Shown here: positions 10,761 through 21,794 of the stretch, one piece after another
How the letters are laid out: every line of letters starts with the position of its first letter
Position numbering within the stretch: the stretch's first letter is position 1
Assembly (NCBI RefSeq): GCF_026745355.1
Contig: NC_079209.1
Span: forward strand, 53,012,090 to 53,076,089
Reading direction: 5' to 3'
Length of the DNA stretch: 64,000 nucleotides
From: Beta vulgaris subsp. vulgaris
Lineage: Eukaryota > Streptophyta > Magnoliopsida > Caryophyllales > Amaranthaceae
Notes under the pieces: generated by a model
Databases searched by the model: none
The model's input: only the letters and a program-made list of their open reading frames with translations
Told to the model about the DNA's origin: nothing
Position numbers and translations under genes: made by a program

Positions 10761-11317
10761 AAATTGAAAGGAACAGTCCCAAATATGAATGTTCCATCAT
10801 TTTTCAGTCCCAACTAAAGATTATATCTAGGCAGTCCCAACTTTGAGATATGTTTTACAAAAACGGTTCCAGTTGACTGATTAGATATTAGCTATGGATG
10901 CCAACTAAATAAATGATCTCATGCCTAATAAGATAATTTGGACAACTGATTTAGGATTCCATTGATTTGGTTGCTTCATAAACATATCATAAAAATTTGT
11001 TTTCCCATGTTCAACTAATCGATTTAGATAATTTTTGGGGTGTATACATAGAACTTATATTGTGCAGTTATTTATTTGCATAAACTTAGAAATGAATCCT
11101 ATTTAATAGATGCTAATAATGAGCGAGTTTGATTCTTGATCATTCGCATAAGTCATACATTTACCCCCAAGCTAAAGTTTTTGGTACGTTAAGTCCATGA
11201 CGGGACAACATAAATTGGATAAATCCCTTTTTTGTTGTCCTTTCGGTTTCTGAATATATCCAATTGCGTTTCTGAGTCTTTTTCAAAGATTAGTTGGCGA
11301 CTTACTTTTTCCAAAAG
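10761..11317. other. Intergenic, no gene seen
   Basis: AT-rich DNA between a LINE fragment and a Mutator-type end. I see no coding signal. The phrase CAGTCCCAAC recurs near 10785-10845 and may belong to an unrecognised repeat. Confidence 0.4.
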
Positions 11318-11900
11318 GGGTTTTTCACCAAATACCCCTGACAAATCAACAAATTCACAATATACCCTCAATGTTCCAAAAATGAACCATATACCCCTGA
11401 GTTTTCGAAAATATTCACCAAATACCCTTTTCGTAACTGCCGTTATCTCAGTGTTAACATTATTTACAATTTTGCCACAATTTAACCCTAACCCTAAAAT
11501 CTAACCCTAAACCCTTACCCTACCCCACACCGTAACCCAACCACCCCTCCACACCTCCACCCCAGGCCCAACCCCCCATCCGCATCCTCCACCCTTTCCC
11601 CCTCCACCGACGCATCCCCCTCCCCCTCCCCTCCGCAGCAGCACCCCTCTCTCCCCCCTCCCCCTCTTCGTTCACTGTCGCATCACCTATCGGATTTTTG
11701 CGCAAACTGGTGGGCGAACGAAGAAGGGGTGGGTCGGATTTTCGCGCAGGGGGTGGGTCAAATTTTTGTGCGGGGGGTGGGGGAATCAATGGTGAACAAA
11801 GAGGGGGTCAGATTTTCGCAAACGGGGTGGGGGGAGGTCGACGCTGAACGAAGAGGGGGGTGGGGGAATTGACGGAGAACGCGCAGGGGGTGGGTCGAAG
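11318..11900. mobile_element. One-sided Mutator-like end with telomere-like repeats
   Basis: The stretch begins GGGGTTTTTCACCAAATACC and repeats the phrases ATACCCCTGA, CAATGTTCC and GAGTTTTCGAAAA that make up the terminal repeat of the element at 56031-56803. After about 150 bp it passes into CTAACCCTAAACCC-type sequence (11477-11525) and then a C-rich, later G-rich, region. The order of TIR, TAACCCTA-like tract and GC-rich DNA is the mirror image of the right end of the element at 58624-62486. No matching right end was found. Confidence 0.5.
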
Positions 11901-13907
11901 TTTCTAATTAAAGTGTTCTCACACAGTGGCTAACCAAATTATAGGGTATAAGTAGACAAGTAGTGACCTTGTTAGAGAAGTCTTATAATTATGTTGAAGT
12001 GATTTGTCAAACAAGAAGGTTAGCAGAATGTTGTGCTTAAGTATGATGGTAGTGTCCAATGAAGGAAGGTCGTTATGGGTGGTGGTAACCTAGAATCAAC
12101 TAATAAGGATATTATACGAAGGTCATAAATGAACCTTAAATTAATGTACGTTCAATGAATTTGGCTTACCAATTTAAAGTTAAATCTTGTTAGATAACCC
12201 TAACAAGAGATTTATGATTATTCAGATTAATCTTTCATTGAGTTTTAAGTAGTTTAACGATATAGACGTTGAATGACTTATTGTTATCGAACAAGTATGT
12301 CTTATGTTTCTTGATATGATCTGAAAGTACGTATAAGGGACTTATGTGTATTATGAATGGCAAAATGCATATGAATTAAATACGAAGAAATGATATATGA
12401 AAAGCCACGATGTTATGAGAAGTGTCTTATGCTATGTTTCTGTAAATGATCTGAAACTATGAAAGCATTATGATGACATTTCTGCTATGTATTATGGATT
12501 GCACTCAAAGTTAGGAGATATTTTTATAAGTCTTCGAATATAGAAATGAATAATTATGATCATTCTTAAATGATATCAAAATATGGAAAGAACCGTCTAC
12601 TGCTAACACCCACGATCCCTTTATAATTATATTTTACGATATTTTAACTATGTTGTTGATGTATGGATTGTGGGATAAGAAATGCTTTTATGTGATGAGT
12701 TTTGATGTGATGAAAGTATTTCATGGAATATAAAGATATTATGAAAATATGGCTATGAATACGTTATGATTATATGATTACGTTTCATAATTATGATTAC
12801 AATTATGTAATGTAATTATGATACACAAAAAGGAATAAAACATGACAAAGCTAAGGGGAACAACGGTTCGCAGTATTATGTTTATGTCGGGTCGTGCACA
12901 TACCTTATGGCGGGTTAGCCACCTTTTGTCTACGGGGCATATGTCCATGGGTGGTTCCGTGTTATGTTTTGGGCATTTTTATACCACCTTCTGTAATGTG
13001 GGGCCAAGGTCCTCGGGTCGTAGCCTTCCGTTTATTAAAATGAAAATCGGGTCTTGCAAGTACCTTCTGGCGGGTCAGTCACCTTCTACTTACTGGGGTA
13101 ATTCCGTGTTATGTTTTGGGCATTAATACCACATTCTGTAATGTGGGGGCGGAGGGGGGGGGGGGCTCGGGTGGTAGCCTTCCGTTTACGAAAATAACAT
13201 TGGGGAGAATGTGAATGTTGCTATGTTATGGTGATGTGGTTATGAATGAGGTGGACATGTTGATTATGTGAGAGTCGTAGACACCAAAGCATGTGTTAAG
13301 AATGTTTTATTGGTTAGAACTCAGCTTTATGCTGATGTGTCTGTCAATGTTTTGCTTTGTCACTATTATGGCCTGTCACTTGGTGGATGGCCGTCTTACG
13401 ATAGTTTCAGGTTGAAGTTCTGGAGCATATCTTCCAAGATAGATTTAGTTACGTGTTAAGAGTTAAGCTATGATTGTTTTACATTTCTTTTGAGGTGAGG
13501 ACGTCCCACAATGTAATAATTAGTCTTAATAGTTTAGGTTTTATTTTTGTTCTTTGGATGAGCGACAGTGCTCCCGATTCACTTTGGTTGTTGCTCCGCA
13601 AAAGCATTGAGTTTTTGATTTGGAAATGTTTTAAATTGTAACAGGTTTCTAAACATTTAGCCATTTTGGATTGTCCAATTTACAAAGGAAACTCTGCCGA
13701 AATTTCTAGAAAATGTTATTCAATTATTATAGTGTTTCTTTAATAAGTGGAGAATCAGAGTAAAATCATTGTTTGATAAGGTTAAATGTCGCCTTTTATT
13801 TTCCCTTAGTCGAAAGTACAAAGGTAGCGTGCCGACTAAGCTAAGTCCTCTACTGCTAATCTTAATTGGTTAACTTAATAAGAATACATGAAAGTTGGGG
13901 CGTTACA
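11901..13907. repeat. Possible Gypsy LTR remnant with internal duplication
   Basis: The stretch ends GGGGCGTTACA at 13907, a common terminus of plant Gypsy LTRs. Inside, two diverged units of about 160 bp follow each other (about 12885-13045 and 13049-13200), each with GGCGGGT, CCGTGTTATGTTTTGGGCAT, TCTGTAATGTGGGG and TAGCCTTCCGTTTA. I found no matching LTR start or target duplication, so a solo or truncated LTR is an inference. The small open frames here are not credible genes. Confidence 0.35.
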
Positions 13908-15263
13908 ATATGAGTGGAAACCATTAGTTTGATCAATCTGTAAAGGGATGGGGCATACTGCAGAGGAATGTAAAACACCTACAATAATAAGACGGGAGTG
14001 GAGGTAACTAAAATGGTGTCCAAGAGTGCCAAAAATGTTCCTGCTCAACATGTGCAACCTATGTTGGATAAGCAACCTTTTTCTTCATAGGAAAAGGAGT
14101 TTGTGAGTGTGAAAAACTCGGTTGGGAGACTAATTACTAGCCCAAGATCTCTTGAAACTCAAAATGGGTTTAAGGCTTTGGAGGTTCAGGTGAATGAGGT
14201 GGCCGGTTATGAGACATATCCAATGTTCTAGTGTTGTGAGCCCAAATACAGGAGGTGGACAACCTCCTGGGGAGCATAGATAAGTTAGTTTGTTTGAATG
14301 TCAGGGGGTTGAAAGTTACCAGAAAAAACTTGATGCTAAGAAGATGTTAAACATTAAGGTTGTGGATATTATTAGCCTCCATGAACTGAAAGTGAAGGCA
14401 TCTAATATGGGTTTACTTTATCAAAGATTGTTCTGTAGATGGTGCTTTACTTCAAATTTAGCAACTCATATGGGTGGTAAGATTGTCTTGGCTTGGAATC
14501 CAAATAGCTTCCATGTTACTATTCTGTCATTAACAAGTCAGTTAATCTAATGCTTAGTTTCTGTTAGAAGTGGGGATGTAGTCCTTTTTGGTGTTCTTTT
14601 ATTTATGGATCTAATAAGGCAGTGGAAAGGAAGGAACTTTGGAATGACTTGGAGAAGTTCTATCAATCTTTTCAAGGTCCATAGATGATGCTAGGTGGCT
14701 TTAACAAGTCCCTACAGGTTGCAGGTTCAGTTGGAATATTAAATAGCAAGGTGATTCTAGAGTGTTCAGTAAGATTGATAAGGTCCTGGTTAATACAGAA
14801 TGATGTACTCATTTCCCTAGCTCTATAGCTCACTTCTTCACAGAGGGGAATTTTTGACCACACACCAATCATTGTTCATGTTTACCCTCAAGTTCATCCG
14901 GGAAAGTAGCCTTTCAAGTACTTTACTATGTGGAACTCTGCTAATTCATTCCTGGATATCATCAAGGAATGTTGAAATAGTTAGGTTCATGGATCCCCTA
15001 TGGATAGGGTAGTGAGCAAAATTAAGATAGTTAAAGGACATTTGAAAAAATTAAATGATCAAAATTTTAATGACATTCAAGCCGCTGATATTCAAGCTAT
15101 GCAAAATCGAAGTAGATGTTAGAATGAGCTTAAGGGTGATCTGAATTTGGCAAAACAGCAAGCAGAACATGATGATGTTGTGGAGTATAGAAAATTTCAC
15201 CATATATAGATCTTTCCTGTTTGAGTTAGAAAGCAAAGTTGAACTACTGCAAGGAAAGAGATG
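13908..15263 (+). pseudogene. LINE 5' part: ORF1 knuckle and endonuclease remnants
   Basis: Right after the possible LTR terminus a frame reads CKGMGHTAEEC, the end of the ORF1 zinc knuckle of plant L1 LINEs. From about 14288 it reads LVCLNVRGL, the start of the AP-type endonuclease, followed by a GKIVLAWNPNSF segment (endonuclease core), GGFNKS near 14695 (usually GDFN), FDHTPIIVHV near 14850 and PFKYFTMWN near 14920. Many stops and frameshifts show it is dead. It is interrupted at 15264 by a Sirevirus-like element and continues at 21795. Confidence 0.75.
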
Positions 15264-16619
15264 TGTTGGAACTCAAGGGAACACTCAAGAAGGGGGGGTT
15301 GAATTGAGTGATGAAATCTAATCGTTTTTCGCAAAAATCCTTTTATGGCTCAGTGCCAGGCTCTGAGCCAAACACTCGAAAATCGCTAATTTACGTTTTT
15401 GCGAATAATAAACTTAAAAGATAGTAGATTTGACACAAGATATAACGTGGTTCAATCTCACCTCTGAGATCTACGTCCACAAAAAATAAAAACTCTTTTA
15501 TTTCTTTGAATCCTAAAATATCAAACTCTTGATACAATACGATTCCCCTCACTACTAACCCTAGTAGTGACCCCAACACTTAACTCTAAGTGTTGACACT
15601 CTCTATAATGTAAAAGTTACAGAAAAGAACGATCCTCAAAGATGTGCTTCTTAGTCAACCAAATAGAGGACAATTACAATTGTGAAATAGTAACTTAAAC
15701 CTAACCGCTCAGTGCTATGCTCAGTGCCAAGGAAATAGTTTTCAGCTTTTAATTAGACTCGATTTTCTCTCTGAAAACGTGAGATTTAAAAGTGAATTCT
15801 GATTCCCTTTTATAAGACTTGTTAGGACGAAAATCACTTAAAAATATCTTTATCTTTTAATCCTTGATTTAAGGGATAAAACTTTATCTTTTTCTATCTT
15901 TATCTTTTAAACAAACAAAGATAAGTTTTCCATATAGATTTTCTTTTTCAACTCAAAGTCTGTTTATATCTAAAAATTATTTTTCCAAATCCTTTTTAGA
16001 AAATCAGAAAACATGTTTTAATAAAACTCTGTTTTATAAAAATCTTTTATTAAAAACACGGTTTTTATCCAAAACGATTTTTATCAAAATCTTTAACAAA
16101 AACTCGTTTTATATAAAAACACGGTTTTTATAAAATCTTTTTCAAAACTTGTTTTTATCAAATCTTTTCAATACACGTTTTTATCAAAATCTTTTATAAA
16201 ACTTGTTTTTATTAAATCTTTTAAGCAATTTTTTGAAAATCTTTTTCTTTAAAAACTCGTTTTCCCCTTTTTGATTTCTGATTTTGAAAATTATTTCCTT
16301 TTATATAGAAATATAATTTTAATATAATTATTTACTTTCTTAACTCAAAGAAGATAATAATTATATTAACTTTATATTTCTATATTGAGCACATTGCATA
16401 TTTCTAAGCATATTACATTTTAATCTAAAGTTACTATTCTAAAAAATTATAAACTCGAACTTCATTCTTGATTCTTCTTTTCTTCAAAGTCTTCGTTTAT
16501 AATTTCTTTCTTCATGCATCTGTTGCAACTGTTACATACTTTCATGCTATAACATATTATATTAATTTTCATCATCAAAACATAACATGTGTATAAAACT
16601 AACATGTAGCCAACACACA
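15264..16619 (-). repeat. 3' LTR of element 2
   Basis: It starts TGTTGGAACTCAAGGGAAC on the + strand and matches 20421-21789. It ends in CCAACACACA just before the purine tract (ATTCCCCCTTTTT on this strand). The exact last base is uncertain by about two positions because of the CA repeat. Confidence 0.88.
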
Positions 16620-16620
16620 A

Positions 16621-16886
16621 TTCCCCCTTTTTGATGATGACAAACCATGAATATAATATTGTTAAATAAACATTTGTTCCCCCTTAAAGTATGCATATAT
16701 TATTTTGTTCCCCCTCAAAGAATGCATGGATTATTCACCCTTTATAGAATCTATCCGTACATCAGATTAATAGCCAATTATTCACTTTTGCCCTACATAC
16801 TCATTTATATTCTTTTCACATTAGCTCAACCTAGGATATCATCAAGACACAAAGTCAATATTATATACCTTCTTTTCCCCCTTTTG
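16621..16886 (-). other. Multiple polypurine tracts of element 2
   Basis: On the + strand four pyrimidine runs of the type TTCCCCCTTT occur within 270 bp (16621-16631, about 16678-16689, 16707-16720, 16874-16886). Read on the element strand they are AAAGGGGGAA tracts. Repetition of the plus-strand primer is a hallmark described for Sireviruses. Confidence 0.7.
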
Positions 16887-17147
16887 TCATTCTCAAAAAG
16901 TACATAAATTAAAGACAAAAAACCATTCACAGAATCACAAGAGTTTAAAATAATCCAATAGCTCAACTATTTAAGCTAGTGATGCTGGTGCTACAACCAA
17001 CACCAATTCACAATCTCCAAAATAATCCAAAAGAACATCCAAAAAGTATCAAAACAGTTTAACAAAAACCGACATGTTTTTCCAAAAACTACAAGGCATA
17101 AATAAAAGTACATAGTAGGACTAGGATAAAAGGAAAAGTGTTTATGG

Positions 17148-18153
17148 TTTAGACATGTTGGCGATGTCGTTGTGCATCTGTTTCTTAATGTGACGCACTT
17201 CTTCCACCATCTTTAAGCACCCACACATGCCTTCCTTGGCGTGAACCCCAGAAAGTCCTTTTTTAGTAACTCATCACCCGTAACACATAAATCCATCCTA
17301 CTTAGCATACCATCACCCACACGACAGGTTACTTCCTTAGAAGTAGGAGTTAACACATCAATAACATGAAATATCTTGGTGAGCCACAGTCCATACGGAT
17401 AAAGAGATTGGTGATGGACAAGTTTTAGGTAATGAAATTTCGTTTACTGTGGAGGATAGAGGCTGATCTTCCGAAATTGAGAGAGTTTATAAAATTGACA
17501 AACTTCATCCTCATACATGGTGTCATTGAAAGTAACTAAAGAAACCTACCCCTGAGATTGAATTGATTCCAGGAGAAACGTAACAGTAGAATTACCTAAC
17601 CATTTTGTGGGATAAGTTCGACCGGATAAAATCTTTGGAGGACTAGCAGATTCCGAAACCCGTGTGCGTTTGGAAGAAGGAGTGATGGTCGGACCAGCGG
17701 AGGCAGAAGCACCCCTTTTTCTTGACGGCGGTGAGTGAGAAGTCGCAGCAGCGGAAAATTTTTCTTTTTTTTTTTATATATATTTTTTTTCTCGGGTTGG
17801 GGTTTTCGGGTTGTTGGTTCGAGATTTTTCTGGGACGGAGGTTTTTTGTGGTTCGAGTTGTTTCTTGGTCGGAGATTTGTTGAGAGGAAGGTCAGGAGAA
17901 GTAGTGGGTGGTGAAGATGGAGGGACATGATTTCTGGAAGGTGAGGACGGTGGAGACGGCGGGGTGACGATGTAGGAGATGGGGTCGGAGTAGCAGGGAC
18001 CGGTTTGGGGTGAACCACCGGGTAGTTTTCCGGCCCATGGCTGTTTGGTGTGAAGGAAGGAGAGAGAATGTGGAGATTTTTAGGGTTTGATGAGAGGGAG
18101 GGGGATCGGTTATTTTGAAATGATGGGGAAGGTGTTTTTAGGTTGGAGTCCAC
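17148..18153 (-). pseudogene. env-like third ORF of element 2 (degenerate)
   Basis: On the minus strand an ORF begins at 18153 (MDSNLKTPSPSFQNNRSPS) with a Pro/Ser/His-rich N-terminal third, a Lys-rich stretch, then SGRTYPTKWLGN. With one stop read through it continues to text resembling YEDEVCQFYKLSQF, and a separate frame near 17210-17148 ends VEEVRHIKKQMHNDIANMSK then a stop. Its place, after the RNase H tail and before the polypurine tracts, is that of the env-like ORF of SIRE1-type Sireviruses, which also has a proline-rich region. That function is unproven for any plant copia element. Stops and frameshifts make this copy non-functional. Confidence 0.55.
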
Positions 18154-18474
18154 TAAGCCCTTCTAGTTCTAATGCCTTGCATAATTTTCGAAAAAAAATT
18201 TGAAAAACAATTTTTGAAATTATTTTAGTTTTATCAAAGCAACATCAATGAATTTTTTAGAAAACATGATACTTTTGGAGTTTTTCATAGAATTTTTCTA
18301 GAGCAACTTAAGTGTCAGTTATCAGGACAACATCAATAGCCTTTTCAGGAGTCTTGGATTAAATCAAAAATCTGACTTAGTGTAGATAGAATCTTTCGAA
18401 CTCTTAAGCATGTAAAGGGGTCAAATAAGCACATAAATCAACTAAGTACCAGAAATCAATTCCAAAGCTAATCT

Positions 18475-18660
18475 AAGTTTTTCAAATCTTTCGCGAGCAA
18501 GGGTTTAGTGAAAATATCAGCTATTTGGTCTTCAGTACAAATAAATTCAAGGGCTTCCTTTTTCTACATGATTACTTGTTTGTTTTAGGAACCCATATTT
18601 GCTTGGGTCCCTTTTTCTTACGTTGAGCATCTAGTATGTCTTTCCTAACCCAGATTTGTT
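18475..18660 (-). pseudogene. RNase H C-terminal remnant of element 2
   Basis: Read on the minus strand, the region 18560-18475 gives EFICTEDQIADIFTKPLLAK, the conserved end of the copia RNase H domain (the ADIFTKPL motif). Immediately before it lies the gag-end text KKRDPSKYGF. The whole of protease, integrase and reverse transcriptase between these two has been lost in one deletion joining gag end to RNase H end. Confidence 0.75.
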
Positions 18661-18706
18661 CATGTTGTTTGTGGTGCAAGTTAAGTAATTTAGAGCCTTC
18701 ATCCCA

Positions 18707-20367
18707 TTAGTCCATTTTTCGTGCATCTTTCGAGCAATAGAAAGTTCTTTTTCGGGAAGTCTCTAAGTTTCTTTTAACTTTATCCAACTCTTCTCTTATC
18801 TTTGCATCACTAGGCAACATTAGTGGAACAATTCTAGATTGTTGTCTTGAGTTCTTAAGATCATTCAACTCGTGATTTAATTTTTCAATTTGTTCCTCAA
18901 GACTAGATTTTTCAGCTTCGAACTCAGTGACTGGCACTGAGCTATTTATGAGATTATCAACTAGAGTCTTTTCGTGTTTTTGTGTGTTTATCTCTATGTC
19001 TTTCTCGCCAATCCTTTTCATTAGAGTTTTGTTTTCTTTCAATAATTCCTTATATTCTGTTTCTAATCCAATTTTTTGCCTAGTCAAATTTTTTATTTCC
19101 CTTTTCATGTTATCAAAATTATCATTCATGTTCTGACAATCATCAATTACGTTTTCAAGCAATATGACAAGCTTACTTTTGGAAAGAAGATGAATTGAAG
19201 GTTTTAAAGAAGTTAGACTTACCTCACTGTCTTCTTCCTCTTCAAGAGGGTTCGAACTTTTAGCCATCAAGCATAGATCCGAGTCGTCATGGCTCAGTGC
19301 CATCTTCAGATTTGTCTGTATAGCATTCAGACATAATTTTGCTTCGTGGCTCTGAGCCTGACACTGATCCTCGTCAGAATCCGAGTCTCCCTAGACTGCC
19401 GCAATCATAGCTTTCTTGTACTCTTTCTTCGACTGTTCTCTTGTTTTCCTTAGGCTTCTTTCAATCCACAAAGGACATTCTTTAATCCTGTGATCGAACT
19501 CACCACACTTGAAACAACCAGAGTTAGTAGCACTTTTCTTAGGGTTAGAAGTAGTGCCTTTACCTTTGAAGTTTCCACTTCTCCTGAAGTTGTTGCTCCT
19601 GTTCTCTTTTAAAAATTTTGAAACTTTCTAGTTAGAGACGCTACTTCTTCATCACTTTCACTATCATCCGTTTCTACTTCAGTTTTTAAGGCCAACCCTT
19701 TATTCTTTGGTTCATTTGATTTAGGATCTAAAACAAGTTCATGGGTCATTAAAGAACCAATTAGTTGTTCTAGTGAGAGTTTTGTTAGATCTTTAGCCTC
19801 TTGAATAGCAGTGATTTTGGAAAGCCATTTATTAGTCAAACTTCTTAACACTTTTCTAAGTAAATCTTCAGAAGAATAGATTTTTCCTAAGGATCTTAGT
19901 TCATTAGTTATTAGTGTGAATCTGGTAAACATATATTTAATAGATTCGTCCTTATTCATTGTGAACAATTCATATTCATGGACTAGTAAATCTATCCTAG
20001 ACTGTTTTACCTCGTTTGTACCTTCATGGGCCAATTCCAATGTGTCCCAAATTTCCTTAGCAGTGGTGCACGCCGAGATTCTTGAATATTCATCAGGTCC
20101 AATTCCAGATTGGAGAATACTCATAGCTTTGAAATTCTTTTCGGCCTTTCATAGTCAACAGAATTGTACTCATCTTCCTCCTTGTCGATCAGTTTCCTTC
20201 ATCATCTTTGTTTGAATAGGAAGAGGTCCAGTCTTTATGATTCTCCAGCATTGAAAGTCAGAACCTTGAATGTAGATCCTCATCCTAGTCTTCCACCATC
20301 CTAATCTTTCCCGTTGAAAATTGGACACCTGGAATACTTGTCACGAAAGTCATCTTGTGTGTTCATG
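18707..20367 (-). pseudogene. gag of element 2 (degenerate)
   Basis: Starting at the ATG near 20367 (MNTQDD), the first 80 codons are broken by stops, but 20124-19609 is open and reads EYSRISACTTAKEIWDTLEL, VLRSLTNKWLSKITAIQEAK and SLEQLIGSLMTHELV, the copia capsid core. A CCHC knuckle CFKCGEFDHRIKEC lies near 19530-19485, and 19303-18707 is an open coiled-coil stretch ending ETSRKRTFYCSKDARKMD. Same domain order as element 1, but without the second knuckle. The frame that is shifted in element 1 near 2360 is intact here. Confidence 0.8.
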
Positions 20368-20402
20368 GTTTCTATTCTCTAGATGTGAGTCTTACGAGAA
20401 TA

Positions 20403-20418
20403 GCCTGCTCTGATACCA
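20403..20418 (-). other. Primer binding site of element 2 (tRNA-iMet type)
   Basis: The + strand reads AGCCTGCTCTGATACCA, the complement of TGGTATCAGAGCAGGC, two bases from the 5' LTR. Identical to the site of element 1. Confidence 0.9.
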
Positions 20419-20420
20419 CT

Positions 20421-21789
20421 TGTTGGAACTCAAGGGAACACTCAAGAAGGGGGGGTTGAATTGAGTGATGAAATCTAATCGTTTTTCGCAAAAATCTTTT
20501 ATGGCTCAGTGCCAGGCTCTGAGCCAAACACTCGAAAATCGCTAATTTACGTTTTTGCGAATAATAAACTTAAAAGAATTATATATTTGACACAAGATAT
20601 AACGTGGTTCAATCTCACCTCTGAGATCTACGTCCACAAGAAACAAAAACTCTTTTATTTCTTTGAATCCTAAAATATCAAACTCTTGATACAATACGAT
20701 TCCCCTCACTACTAACCCTAGTAGTGACCCCCAACACTTAATTCTAAGTGTTGACACTCTCTATAATATAAAAGTTACAGAAAAGAACGATCCTCAAAGA
20801 TGTGCTTCTTAGTCAAGCAAATAGAGGACAATTACAATTGTGAAATAGTAACTTAAACCTAACCGCTCAGTGCTATGCTCAGTGCCAAGGAAATAGTTTT
20901 CAGCTTTTAATTAGACTCGATTTATCTCTCTAAAACGTGAGATTTAAAAGTGAATTCTGATTCCCTTTTATAAGACTTGTTTAGGACGAAAATCACTTAA
21001 AAATATCTTTATCTTTTAATCCTTGATTTAAGGGATAAAACTTTATCTTTTTCTATCTTTATCTTTTAAACAACAAAGATAGGTTTTCCATATAGATTTT
21101 CTTTTTCAACTCAAAGTCTGTTTATATCTAAAAATTATTTTTCCAAATCCTTTTTAGAAAATCAGAAAACATGTTCTAATAAAACTCTGTTTTATAAAAA
21201 TCTTTTTATTAAAAACACGGTTTTTATCCAAAACGATTTTTATCAAAATCTTTTTCAAAAACTCGTTTTTATATAAAAACACGGTTTTTATAAAATCTTT
21301 TTCAAAACTTGTTTTTATCAAAATCTTTTCAATACACGTTTTTATCAAAATCTTTTATAAAACTTGTTTTTATTAAAATCTTTATACACCAATTTTTTAG
21401 AAAATCTTTTTCTTTAAAAACTCGTTTTCCTAATCCTTTTGATTTCTGATTTTGAAAACTTATTTCCTTTTTATAAAAATATAATTTTAATATAATTATT
21501 TACTTTCTTAACTCAAAGAAGATAATAATTATATTAACTTTATACTTCTATATTTAGCACATTGCATATTTCTAAGCATATTACATTTTAATCTAAAGTT
21601 ACTATTCTAAGAAATTATAAACTCGAACTTCATTCTTGATTCTTCTTTTCTTCAAAGTCTTCGTTTATCAATTTCTTTCTTCATGCATCTGTTGCAACTG
21701 TTACATACTTTCATGCTATAACATATTATATTAATTTTCATCATCAAAACATAACATGTGCATAAACCATAACATGTACATGCACAACA
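20421..21789 (-). repeat. 5' LTR of element 2
   Basis: Matches the 3' LTR at 15264 with scattered substitutions and indels. The + strand end reads ACATGTACATGCACAACA, the complement of the TGTTGTGCATATACATG start of element 1's LTR. The duplicated target AGATG follows. Confidence 0.9.
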
Positions 21790-21794
21790 AGATG

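Larger units (their letters stand above)
15264..21789 (-). mobile_element. Sirevirus-like Ty1/copia element 2, internally deleted
   Basis: A 6526-bp element on the minus strand. 5' LTR 20421-21789, primer binding site 20403-20418, gag 20370 down to about 18700, an RNase H tail near 18475-18560, an env-like ORF 18153 down to 17148, polypurine tracts 16621-16886, 3' LTR 15264 to about 16619. The exact 5-bp duplication AGATG (15259-15263 and 21790-21794) marks a single insertion into the LINE. Protease, integrase and nearly all of RT are missing. Its LTR ends and gag are close to element 1 (573-8949), so they belong to one family, but the deletions differ. Confidence 0.9.

Noticed and set aside
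11477..11525. Telomere repeats suggesting a chromosome end or fusion
   Set aside because: The tract is short and degenerate and is associated with a Mutator-type end also seen near 62300, so a transposon origin is likelier.
11520..11789. Proline/arginine- and glycine-rich open frame on the minus strand
   Set aside because: It results from C-rich low-complexity DNA next to a Mutator-type end; no conserved residues.
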